Of a stretch of DNA of 64,000 nucleotides, positions 57,017 to 64,000 are shown piece after piece. Under the pieces are notes generated by a model. The model was not told the origin of the DNA. It worked only from the letters and a program-made list of their open reading frames with translations, and ran no database searches. How positions within the stretch are numbered: the stretch's first letter is position 1; the number at the start of each line of letters is the position of its first letter. This stretch comes from Sulfurimonas sp. (GTDB lineage Bacteria; Campylobacterota; Campylobacteria; Campylobacterales; Sulfurimonadaceae), in assembly GCF_023228785.1 (NCBI RefSeq), contig NZ_JALOAN010000007.1, positions 10,919 to 74,918 on the forward strand. Direction: 5' to 3'. Made by a program: the position numbers and the translations under genes.

Positions 57017-58753
57017 ATGGATAGAATAACAAACGACTTACTTGCTAATGGTTCTATTATGCAGTCACAAGTTGATAGACTACTATCAAAAGGACTAAGT
57101 TCAGATTTAATATTAAGAGATATTACTCTATCTGGATTTATGACTATGGATAGGCTTATCCGCTTCATAGTTGAAAAAATTAGAAATGGTGTTTATGAAC
57201 TCACTATCATTGATAATTATGATTACATAAATGAAAAAGAAGTTTTACAAAAACTCTCTAGTGAGCTAGAGGTATCTTTTTTAGACTTAGACTCTATAGA
57301 TATGGACTACAAACTTACAAATAATGTTCCATTAGCTCAACTTAAAAAATATACTGCACTTCCAGTCTCTCAAGACGATATGTCTGTAACTATAGCTTTT
57401 AATGATCCCTTAAATATAGAAGCCCAAGAAGCACTTCAAAGAGTTTTTCCACGAAAAATCGTAAAAGTTGCAACAGCTACAAAAAAGCAAATCCAATCTT
57501 ATTTGTTTAAAGTTGAACTAAAAGATAGCGTAAAAGGTTTAGTAAAAAAAATAAGAGATGAACTTAACTCAATAAGTTCTATAGAGGAGCAACAAGAAGC
57601 TTCTTCTATTTTACTACTAATTGATGTTATTTTGAAGGCTTGTATTCGTAGTAGAGCAAGTGATGTTCATATAGAACCGACTGAGAAAAACTGTGTAGTT
57701 CGTGGACGTATTGATGGAAAACTAGCTGAGATTTTTATCTTTGAAAAAGATATCTACCCTCCTTTGGCTTCAAGATTAAAACTACTAGCAAATCTAGATA
57801 TTGCTGAGAGAAGAAAACCTCAAGATGGTCGTTTTTCAACTAAAGTTGGAGATAGAGAGTATGATTTTCGTATATCAACACTTCCTATTTTATATGGTGA
57901 GTCCATTGTTATGCGTGTTCTTGACAAAGAAAAAGCTCTTGTACGACTTGAAGATGCTGGTATGGATACACTTAGCTATAACAAACTTCTAAAAGGTCTA
58001 AAAGAACCATTTGGTATCATCCTTGTAACTGGTCCAACAGGAAGTGGTAAAACCACAACACTCTATGGTGCTTTAAATGAACTTAGAAATGTTGAAGATA
58101 AAGTTATTACAGTTGAAGATCCAGTAGAGTATAGAATGAATCTTATCCAGCAAGTTCAAGTTAACCCTAAAATTGGACTTAGTTTTGGAGATGCACTAAG
58201 ATCTATCCTTAGACAAGATCCAGACAAGATTATGATAGGTGAAATTAGAGATCAAGAGACTCTTGAGATTGCTATTAAGGCTGCTCTTACTGGTCACCTA
58301 GTCATCTCAACACTCCACACAAACGATTCTATTAGTGCAATCCCTCGTATGGTTGATATGGGCATAGAGAACTATCTCATAAGTGGTGCATTAGTCGCAA
58401 TTCAAGCACAAAGACTAGTTAGAAAGATCTGTACTAAATGTAAAGTTATTGAAAAAATTCCAGCATCCGTCATAGAAAACCTAGGTGATCTTCTACCAGA
58501 AAATTATGTTTTTTATAAAGGTGAAGGATGTAAAGAGTGCAATGATACAGGATATATGGGAAGAGAGATGATATGTGAAGTTTTAAATATTACGGACAAT
58601 CTCTCATCTCTTATAGCTAAAGGTGCATCTAAGGAAGCTCTTTTAAAACAAGCTGTAGATGAAGGTTTTATTGGTATTTTTGAAAATGGAATTCAAAAGG
58701 CACTAGATGGAATCACTAGTATCGAAGAAGTACTTAGGGTGGCAAAAGGATGA
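57017..58753 (+). CDS. assembly ATPase GspE/MshE/CtsE-like
   Basis: 578 residues: an N-terminal MshE-type domain (about 1-165, where some relatives bind c-di-GMP), then the ATPase core with Walker A GPTGSGKT (339-346), the Asp box around VEDPVEY, Walker B KIMIGEIRD (404-412), a His box STLHTND and a four-cysteine zinc site (C472, C475, C505, C508). It powers pilus or pseudopilus extension from the cytoplasmic face. Confidence 0.93.
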   Translation: MDRITNDLLANGSIMQSQVDRLLSKGLSSDLILRDITLSGFMTMDRLIRFIVEKIRNGVYELTIIDNYDYINEKEVLQKLSSELEVSFLDLDSIDMDYKLTNNVPLAQLKKYTALPVSQDDMSVTIAFNDPLNIEAQEALQRVFPRKIVKVATATKKQIQSYLFKVELKDSVKGLVKKIRDELNSISSIEEQQEASSILLLIDVILKACIRSRASDVHIEPTEKNCVVRGRIDGKLAEIFIFEKDIYPPLASRLKLLANLDIAERRKPQDGRFSTKVGDREYDFRISTLPILYGESIVMRVLDKEKALVRLEDAGMDTLSYNKLLKGLKEPFGIILVTGPTGSGKTTTLYGALNELRNVEDKVITVEDPVEYRMNLIQQVQVNPKIGLSFGDALRSILRQDPDKIMIGEIRDQETLEIAIKAALTGHLVISTLHTNDSISAIPRMVDMGIENYLISGALVAIQAQRLVRKICTKCKVIEKIPASVIENLGDLLPENYVFYKGEGCKECNDTGYMGREMICEVLNITDNLSSLIAKGASKEALLKQAVDEGFIGIFENGIQKALDGITSIEEVLRVAKG

Positions 58754-59994
58754 AATACTTTGTAGCAACTATTTTAACTAAAGGTAAGCGATTAGAAGTA
58801 CCACTATATGCTAAAGATAGAAAAGAAGCTAATGATAATGCAAAACTAAAATACTCTGGCATTATTATAAAAGTTGTTGAAGAGAATGAACCCTTAGAAG
58901 AACAATTTAAAAGATTTAAAGCAAATTTTGCTCAAAATATAAAAAAAAGAAAAATCAAGCCAGATGCACTTATAGCAGCTATTAGACAGTTAGCTGTTAT
59001 GACAAATGCTGGTATCTCTATACATGATTCACTTAGTGAGATAGCCTCATCGAGTGATGACAAAGCTTTAAAATATGTCTTTAGTAAATTAGCAGATGAT
59101 ATAAATTCTGGTCACTCATTCTCTTCATCTATGGAAAACTTTCGTTTTGAGCTTGGAAACTTAACTATAGCGATGGTTCAACTAGGAGAAAAAACTGGTA
59201 ACCTTGATGAAGCGCTATATGCCTTAGCAAATATGTTAGAAGAAATTCGTTCAAACTTTATCAAGTTTAAAAAAGCGATGGCATATCCACGAAATGTAAT
59301 GATTGCTATGGCTATAGCTTTTACTATTCTTATCTCTTATGTTGTTCCAAAGTTTAAAGATATTTTTGAACAGCTAAATGCTGAACTACCTCTACCAACT
59401 CAAATACTCCTAACACTAGAACATCTCTTTAATAATTATGGTCTATATGTTATAGCAGGCTTGTTTCTATCTTTTGTGCTTTTTAAATACCTTATCTCAA
59501 ATTACAAACATATAAGACTTGCCTGGCATAAAGCCCTTCTTAAAATATATCTTATAAAAAATATCATAAAGTACTCTACCCTTAGCAGATTTACTCTTGT
59601 TTTTTCCGAACTTGTTCGTGCTGGTATTCCAATTGCAGAAGCTCTAGAGACATCTATCTCTATGATAGACAACCTGCCACTTAAGATGAAACTATCTTCT
59701 GTAAGATTTACGGTTGAAAAAGGTGGTACTTTAAATACTGGACTTAGTGAAACAAAACTTTTTGAAAATATGATTATTCAGATGGTTAGAGCTGGAGAAG
59801 ATAGTGGTACATTAGATGCCATGATGCAAAAAGTTGCAGAATATTACAAGATGAAGTTTGATGCTATTATAGATGGTCTCTCAGATGCTATAGAGCCTAT
59901 TATGCTCGTTATTATTGCTGCTATGGTTATACTTCTAGCTCTTGGTATATTTCTACCTATCTGGGGGATGGGCTCTGCTGTTAGTGGCGGTTAA
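58750..59994 (+). CDS. inner-membrane platform protein GspF/MshG/CtsF-like
   Basis: 414 residues with two GspF cytoplasmic domains (about 70-190 and 275-395) and three membrane helices (near 178-198, 222-245 and 380-402). Typical motifs are RQLAVMTNAGISIHDSL and MVRAGEDSGTLDAMM. It turns ATPase motion into pilin polymerisation. It overlaps the ATPase gene by 4 bp and ends 4 bp into the convergent YigZ-like gene. No pilin genes follow, so they must be elsewhere. Confidence 0.92.
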   Translation: MKYFVATILTKGKRLEVPLYAKDRKEANDNAKLKYSGIIIKVVEENEPLEEQFKRFKANFAQNIKKRKIKPDALIAAIRQLAVMTNAGISIHDSLSEIASSSDDKALKYVFSKLADDINSGHSFSSSMENFRFELGNLTIAMVQLGEKTGNLDEALYALANMLEEIRSNFIKFKKAMAYPRNVMIAMAIAFTILISYVVPKFKDIFEQLNAELPLPTQILLTLEHLFNNYGLYVIAGLFLSFVLFKYLISNYKHIRLAWHKALLKIYLIKNIIKYSTLSRFTLVFSELVRAGIPIAEALETSISMIDNLPLKMKLSSVRFTVEKGGTLNTGLSETKLFENMIIQMVRAGEDSGTLDAMMQKVAEYYKMKFDAIIDGLSDAIEPIMLVIIAAMVILLALGIFLPIWGMGSAVSGG

Positions 59995-60563
59995 ATAACT
60001 TCCACTAGCCTATTCATTTTTTTTAAAAACAAATCTATACTCTCTTTAGATCCTTTTATTTTATATAGAGTTTGGTTGTCAAAACTCTTTTGAATAATCT
60101 CAATATTTAACTCATCACACTCATACTCAACCATTCTAATATTTGAATATTCAAACTGAATTTCTATTTCTTCTTCTTTTTTATATTCTAAGAGTTTAGC
60201 TTTTAGCAGACTCAAGTTTATAACATCACTATAAGCACGAACAAGCCCACCAGGTCCTAGTTTTGTTCCACCAAAGTATCTAACTACTATTACTGCCGTA
60301 TTTATAAGCTGGGCACCTTGAAGTACAAAAAGAGAAGGTCTTCCAGATGTTCCCTTTGGTTCACCATCATCACTTGAATATTCTACAATTTGCTCATATT
60401 CATTTAGATGTCTATATGCCACAACAAAGTGTCTAGCTTTTGGATGCTCTTGTTTTAGCTCTGTTAGGGTTTTTTCATATTGTGAGAAGGGAGTAAGGAA
60501 AGCTATAAATTTTGATTGCTTTACCTCAAGAGTATCTGTATAGGTACTATCTATATAGTTCAT
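59991..60563 (-). CDS. YigZ/IMPACT-family protein
   Basis: 190 residues with the family signature YSSDDGEPKGTSGRP and VVRYFGGTKLGPGGLVRAY, then a C-terminal ferredoxin-like domain. The IMPACT/YigZ family is linked to translation and stress control, but the bacterial reaction is unsettled. Its stop overlaps that of the convergent gspF-like gene (4 bp). Two hairpins lie between it and yebC upstream. Confidence 0.9.
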   Translation of the reverse strand: MNYIDSTYTDTLEVKQSKFIAFLTPFSQYEKTLTELKQEHPKARHFVVAYRHLNEYEQIVEYSSDDGEPKGTSGRPSLFVLQGAQLINTAVIVVRYFGGTKLGPGGLVRAYSDVINLSLLKAKLLEYKKEEEIEIQFEYSNIRMVEYECDELNIEIIQKSFDNQTLYKIKGSKESIDLFLKKMNRLVEVI

Positions 60564-60610
60564 TACAGCAATTTTCTCTCAAAAACTTGTTTTTTTTGCT
60601 TCAGGGGGTT

Positions 60611-60631
60611 GTAGGGACATATAGTCCCTAC
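60611..60631 (-). terminator. second hairpin downstream of yebC
   Basis: GTAGGGAC and GTCCCTAC form 8-bp arms around a 5-nt ATATA loop. With the adjacent 12-bp hairpin it makes a tandem structure between yebC and the YigZ-like gene. Confidence 0.5.
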
Positions 60632-60632
60632 T

Positions 60633-60660
60633 ATCATAAGGAGCTTTTGCTCCTTATGAT
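60633..60660 (-). terminator. strong hairpin immediately after yebC stop
   Basis: ATCATAAGGAGC-TTTT-GCTCCTTATGAT has perfect 12-bp arms, two bases past the yebC stop codon, without a U-tract on the minus strand. It resembles the porin 3' hairpin at 3394-3416 (GGAGC/GCTCC core). Confidence 0.6.
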
Positions 60661-60662
60661 AT

Positions 60663-61373
60663 TTATATAATGTTTGTAAAAATTTTATGTACATCTTCAT
60701 CATCATCAAGCTTCTCTAAAATCTTGTCAATCTCTTCATGTTGTTCATCTGTAATACTTATTGGAGAGTTTGCCATTCTCTCTAAATTTGCTTTTTTTAT
60801 CTCTATATTCATGTTCTCTAGTGCCTCTGTAAGAGTACCAAAACTTGTATAGTCTCCTGTAACTAAGCAGATTCCATCTTCAGCTTCTATCTCTTCTAAT
60901 CCTGAATCTATGAGTTCAAGTTCTAACTCTTCGATATCAATATCCTCTTTTAACTCGAATTCTATAACTGTTTTTCTATCAAACATAAACTCTAGTGAGC
61001 CATTTGTTAACAACTCTCCGCCATGTTTAGTTAGTATATTTTTAATATTAGCAACTGTTCTAGTATTATTATCTGTCATACACTCTATAAAAATTAAAAC
61101 ACCATGAGGTGCTTTACCTTCGAAGTTTACTTCAAGCATGTTGCTGATATCTTTAGCAGTTGCTCTTTTTATAGCTGCTTCTATATTATCCTTTGGCATA
61201 TTTTCAGCTTTAGCATTAAGAATCGCTGTACGAAGTTTTGCATTCATATCAGGATCACTACTTCCCTCTTTTGCTGCAATTGTAATAATTTTTCCTAATT
61301 TTGGAAACAACTTTGACATTGCTCCCCATCTCTTTAATTTTGATGCTTTTCTATATTCAAAGGCTCTACCCAT
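60663..61373 (-). CDS. YebC/PmpR-family regulator
   Basis: 236 residues beginning MGRAFEYRKASKLKRWGAM, the variant opening of this family in Campylobacterota, followed by IAAKEGSSDPDMNAKLR and NMPKDNIEAAIKRA. The family includes DNA-binding regulators and factors that relieve ribosome stalling; which applies here is not visible. It lies 12 bp downstream of a small unknown gene and ends in a strong hairpin. Confidence 0.93.
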   Translation of the reverse strand: MGRAFEYRKASKLKRWGAMSKLFPKLGKIITIAAKEGSSDPDMNAKLRTAILNAKAENMPKDNIEAAIKRATAKDISNMLEVNFEGKAPHGVLIFIECMTDNNTRTVANIKNILTKHGGELLTNGSLEFMFDRKTVIEFELKEDIDIEELELELIDSGLEEIEAEDGICLVTGDYTSFGTLTEALENMNIEIKKANLERMANSPISITDEQHEEIDKILEKLDDDEDVHKIFTNII

Positions 61374-61385
61374 TTTACGCTTTCC

Positions 61386-61733
61386 TTAACTAATTTGTGT
61401 GATATTTATAGCACCATCTTTGCTATAATCAACTAAGATCTTACTAATCTCATCATCTTTGAGAAGGTTTATACTTAACTCTCTTGTCTCTAAATTTTTA
61501 TTTTTTAAAAGCTCTATTTTATAAGATTCTAAAGCGATAGAGAGTGCATCTATAATTTTTGAACTAAGTTTCAACCAATGTCTTTGAACTCTCTCTTCAT
61601 CTTCAAAAAAAAGGCCACTCTCATCATACTCAATCTCTTTAGCTTGATCTGCTACAACATTTAACTTATCAAAAAGTCTTTGCGACTCTATAAAAGAATT
61701 TTTCAACACTACATAATCATTATCATTTAGCAC
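61386..61733 (-). CDS. small unknown protein upstream of yebC
   Basis: 115 residues from GTG at 61733, which has AGGTG 6 nt upstream; a GTG three codons earlier (61742) is the alternative but its ribosome site would touch it. Acidic, mostly helical, with no cysteine, signal or membrane segment (SLFFEDEERVQRHW-like core; SKIIDALSIALESYK). Not recognised. It is in one unit with yebC, 12 bp apart. Confidence 0.55.
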   Translation of the reverse strand: MLNDNDYVVLKNSFIESQRLFDKLNVVADQAKEIEYDESGLFFEDEERVQRHWLKLSSKIIDALSIALESYKIELLKNKNLETRELSINLLKDDEISKILVDYSKDGAINITQIS

Positions 61734-61819
61734 ATTTTTCACCTATAAAATTGTATTTTAAATTCAAAGATGTATAATACCATATATATATCGATTTTAA
61801 GTCTTGCCTAAGGATAGAA

Positions 61820-62311
61820 ATGAAGCTTAGTTTTCGGCTAAAACACCACTTTTTCAGTGCTTTTCGTGAGTTTTTTGTTCACCATCATGGCTCTTTAGAG
61901 TTTCGTGCTAAAATATTTGCACTCATTATCTCATCAAATGAAGACGTGGATGAAGAAAACTACACTATAGTTGAAAAAATCGCTATGGATATTTACAAAG
62001 ATGATAAAGATAGAGCAAACCTCTTAACACTAACAACAAAAGAACTAGTGAAAAAAGTACAAGATCCTAATGGTTTAGATATAGATACTTTAGTTTTACA
62101 CATTCAAAAAGAGTTAAAAATCATCCCAAGATATGCAAAAAAAATAGATATAGAGTCTTTAAAACCACTCACCGAGATAACTAGAGATATAGACACTCTA
62201 TCTTACCAACAAAATATTTTAGAATTTCTGCAAAACTTAAAAGATGATACTCTGTTGAGTAAAAAATCTCAAATTGAAAAAGATGAAAAAGGTTTAGTAA
62301 CTAAATACTAA
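61820..62311 (+). CDS. unknown protein, perhaps TerB-like
   Basis: 163 residues, not recognised with certainty. An opening rich in Phe/His (LKHHFFSAFREFFVHHHGS) is followed by FRAKIFALIISSNEDVDEENY, which has the helix-acidic loop-helix look of TerB-like proteins, then a helical tail. AAGGATAG precedes the ATG. Its end overlaps the convergent ttcA-like gene by 11 bp. Confidence 0.6.
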   Translation: MKLSFRLKHHFFSAFREFFVHHHGSLEFRAKIFALIISSNEDVDEENYTIVEKIAMDIYKDDKDRANLLTLTTKELVKKVQDPNGLDIDTLVLHIQKELKIIPRYAKKIDIESLKPLTEITRDIDTLSYQQNILEFLQNLKDDTLLSKKSQIEKDEKGLVTKY

Positions 62312-63059
62312 ACCTCTCATTATCGAAAAAACTATCAACTGAAATATTCTTAAACGCAGCATTCATTGAAGTAAATAATGATGGAAATTCTTTTTCCATC
62401 TGAGAGAGCATCTCTTTTGTGCTTGCTCTAGCGTGTGGCATCTTTATGTCAAAGCGCATAGCAGGACAAGCTTCATCGCCAATTGCTGCTATATTGTTGT
62501 CCTCAACAAATGCTCTTAACTGCCTCTCTCGCATCTGTATGAGTGGACGAATGACAATAAGTCCATTATCTGCTCTATATTTTGGTGCGAGGGATCGCAT
62601 TTGACCATTATAAATAAAGTTCATAAAAAAACTCTCAGCAGCATCATCCATATGATGTCCTAGTGCTAACTTATTACAGCCATGTTTCTCTGCAACTCCA
62701 TATAGTGTTCCTCTTCTCATTCTTGAGAAAAAGCTACAAAAAGATGAGTTTTTTCTTATCTTCTCTTTGGCTAGATCATAGATCTGAGTATCATGAAATA
62801 TATGATCTATCTCATACTCTTTACAATGTGCGATAAGAGCATCGTAGTTTTCTCCCATACCATAGCCAACCGTTACAGCCAAAAACTCAAACTTAAATGG
62901 TGCACGTCTTTGCTGCTCTTTCATTGCATGGATCATAGTGAGTGAATCTTTCCCACCACTAAGTCCTACTAAAATCTTATCGCCCTCTTCTATTAAGTTA
63001 AACTCGGCATTAGTGCGACCTAGTTTTGACATAATTTTTTTAGAAATTATAATTGGCAT
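62301..63059 (-). CDS. ttcA: TtcA-like tRNA 2-thiocytidine synthase, one Fe-S cysteine missing
   Basis: 252 residues with PP-loop SGGKDS (34-39), the GHHMDDAAES motif (134-143) and the RRGTLYGVA region. In E. coli TtcA three cysteines (a CxxC plus a distant one) hold the 4Fe-4S cluster. Here C108 and C198 align with the first and third, but the second position is F111 (CSFFSRMRRG against CSLCSRLRRG). It should thiolate C32 of some tRNAs. The substitution could mean an altered cluster ligand or a TtcA-like paralogue with another role. Confidence 0.85.
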   Translation of the reverse strand: MPIIISKKIMSKLGRTNAEFNLIEEGDKILVGLSGGKDSLTMIHAMKEQQRRAPFKFEFLAVTVGYGMGENYDALIAHCKEYEIDHIFHDTQIYDLAKEKIRKNSSFCSFFSRMRRGTLYGVAEKHGCNKLALGHHMDDAAESFFMNFIYNGQMRSLAPKYRADNGLIVIRPLIQMRERQLRAFVEDNNIAAIGDEACPAMRFDIKMPHARASTKEMLSQMEKEFPSLFTSMNAAFKNISVDSFFDNERFSI

Positions 63060-63070
63060 ATTAGACTATA

Positions 63071-63784
63071 TTAGTTTTTTGCATTATCTAATGAAAGAAC
63101 TATTTTATCTACCATTTTCATAACAAACTCAGCACTCTCTTTTGCACTAGTCTCTAAAAACTCATCAAAAGAGAAACTTGCATCCATATCCGCAGCATCA
63201 CTAATAGCACGGAGGATAAAAAAATCAACTCCCAGCGCATCACAAACAACTGCAACACTTCCGCCTTCCATCTCAAGGGCATCAGCACCAAAAGTTGAGC
63301 CTATCCAGTTCTTTCTATCTTCATTTGCAACAAACTGATCTCCAGTTGCGATAATACCCTCAACAACACTTTTACCCATCTCATTTGCTACCACTTTACT
63401 TATCTCTATAAGAGATTTATCAGTCTCAACAAAAACACTTCCCTCAGGAACGTACCCAAAAGGGTGTCCAAATGCCGTAATATCAAGATCGTGTTGAGCT
63501 AATTTTGTAGCTACAATTAAGTCTCCAACTTTTAACTTAGGTGATACCGCACCTGCTACTCCTGAAAAAAGTAGTTTTTCTGCTCCAAAATGCTCTATCA
63601 TAGTAGATGCAGTAAGTGCTGAGAAGACTTTACCAATCTTACTATAGGCTATGACTAACTCAACGCCATTATAAGTAGCTTCATAGTACTTATTTCCAGC
63701 ATACTCCGTTGTTTTATAATCTTTTAATCTCTTTAGTATTGGTGCTACCTCTTCTGGCATCGCACCCATTATTGCTATTTTCAT
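63071..63784 (-). CDS. mtnN: MTA/SAH nucleosidase (also aminofutalosine-type)
   Basis: 237 residues with MGAMPEEVAPI, FSGVAGAVSP, ATGDQFVA, LEMEGGSVA and the catalytic aspartate region RAISDAADM. It hydrolyses methylthioadenosine and S-adenosylhomocysteine. In Campylobacterota the same enzyme can also act on 6-amino-6-deoxyfutalosine in the menaquinone pathway (family knowledge). AAGGTAATAT precedes the ATG. It lies 11 bp upstream of the ttcA-like gene, probably one operon. Confidence 0.95.
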   Translation of the reverse strand: MKIAIMGAMPEEVAPILKRLKDYKTTEYAGNKYYEATYNGVELVIAYSKIGKVFSALTASTMIEHFGAEKLLFSGVAGAVSPKLKVGDLIVATKLAQHDLDITAFGHPFGYVPEGSVFVETDKSLIEISKVVANEMGKSVVEGIIATGDQFVANEDRKNWIGSTFGADALEMEGGSVAVVCDALGVDFFILRAISDAADMDASFSFDEFLETSAKESAEFVMKMVDKIVLSLDNAKN

Positions 63785-63859
63785 ATATTACCTTAGTGTT
63801 TACTATTTGAGCGATTGTAGCAAAATAATGGTTAAAATTATTTTATCTCCAGTGAGTCA

Positions 63860-64000
63860 TCATCCTTTCTCTAAACTGCGTCTAAAAATCGCAAGTGTTA
63901 CAAGAAAAAAGATCATACCTATAACAAAGATCCAAAGCATATCAATCCAAACAACATCAAACCCAGCATCTCTATATAGAACTGCCTGTGCAAAGCTTAC
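63860..64000 (-). CDS. C-terminal end of an ABC-2 type permease, cut by window edge
   Basis: The visible 46 codons show an extracytoplasmic end (LYRDAGFDVVW), a final membrane helix (MLWIFVIGMIFFLVTLAIF) and the positive tail RRSLEKG, the usual end of YhhJ/YbhR-type ABC-2 permeases. The rest lies to the right of the window. Confidence 0.6.
   Translation of the reverse strand, partial: VSFAQAVLYRDAGFDVVWIDMLWIFVIGMIFFLVTLAIFRRSLEKG

Overview
The window reads as chromosomal DNA of a sulfur-oxidising member of the Campylobacterota, most like Sulfurimonas. This is inferred from gene content, not from a search: an AT-rich genome; a soxXYZAB cluster with a one-haem SoxA; an OprD-like porin; a peptidoglycan-trimming pair like Csd6/Pgp2 and Csd4/Pgp1; a pilus-like assembly cluster resembling the Campylobacter transformation (cts) locus; and many PAS, Cache and two-component sensors. 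No rRNA, tRNA or CRISPR array was seen.

Layout. 1-8968 (all minus strand) is an extended sulfur-oxidation cluster, transcribed soxX-soxY-soxZ-soxA-soxB, porin, metallo-hydrolase, thioredoxin-like protein, two exported DsrE-like proteins, and the start of a DsbD-like thiol reductant transporter cut by the window edge. Directly upstream on the same strand (9053-11935) is a membrane-anchored Cache protein followed by a response regulator and a histidine kinase, a plausible sensor system for sox. Two near-identical hairpin-rich repeat copies sit inside the sox cluster. 12144-12834 carries a small cytochrome c and a small coiled-coil protein.

12835-17922 is an accessory island: a decayed toxin-antitoxin remnant, then a candidate anti-phage operon made of a one-ankyrin-repeat mini-protein, a SIR2-domain protein and a 940-residue SMC-like ATPase with a zinc-hook CxxC and an unusual N-terminal extension. 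18096-27386 holds a beta-CASP metallo-nuclease, a soluble five-PAS hybrid kinase, a DUF255/thioredoxin-fold protein, a tiny lipoprotein, an acyltransferase and pdxJ. 27432-33374 is a heavy-metal RND efflux operon with a repeat array in its leader. 33418-42344 (minus) holds tlyA, ligA, an unknown protein overlapping a GGDEF/EAL protein, a MATE exporter that appears to start at AUU, a small protein and an MFS transporter.

42474-59994 (plus) is a long co-directional run: flaG behind a sigma-28 promoter, argG, a ferredoxin:thioredoxin reductase-rhodanese fusion, rplI, a 27-codon small ORF, hslV, hslU, era, two cell-shape peptidoglycan hydrolases, then nine genes of the pilus-like/DNA-uptake machine. 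59991-64000 holds a YigZ-family protein, a YebC regulator, two unknown small proteins, a TtcA-like tRNA thiolase lacking one expected cysteine, an MTA/SAH nucleosidase and the tail of an ABC-2 type permease.

The best candidate for an undescribed system is the SIR2/zinc-hook ATPase operon at 13329-17922. Next are the Cache/two-component system tied to sox and the exported DsrE-thioredoxin-DsbD sulfur-handling tail of the sox cluster.
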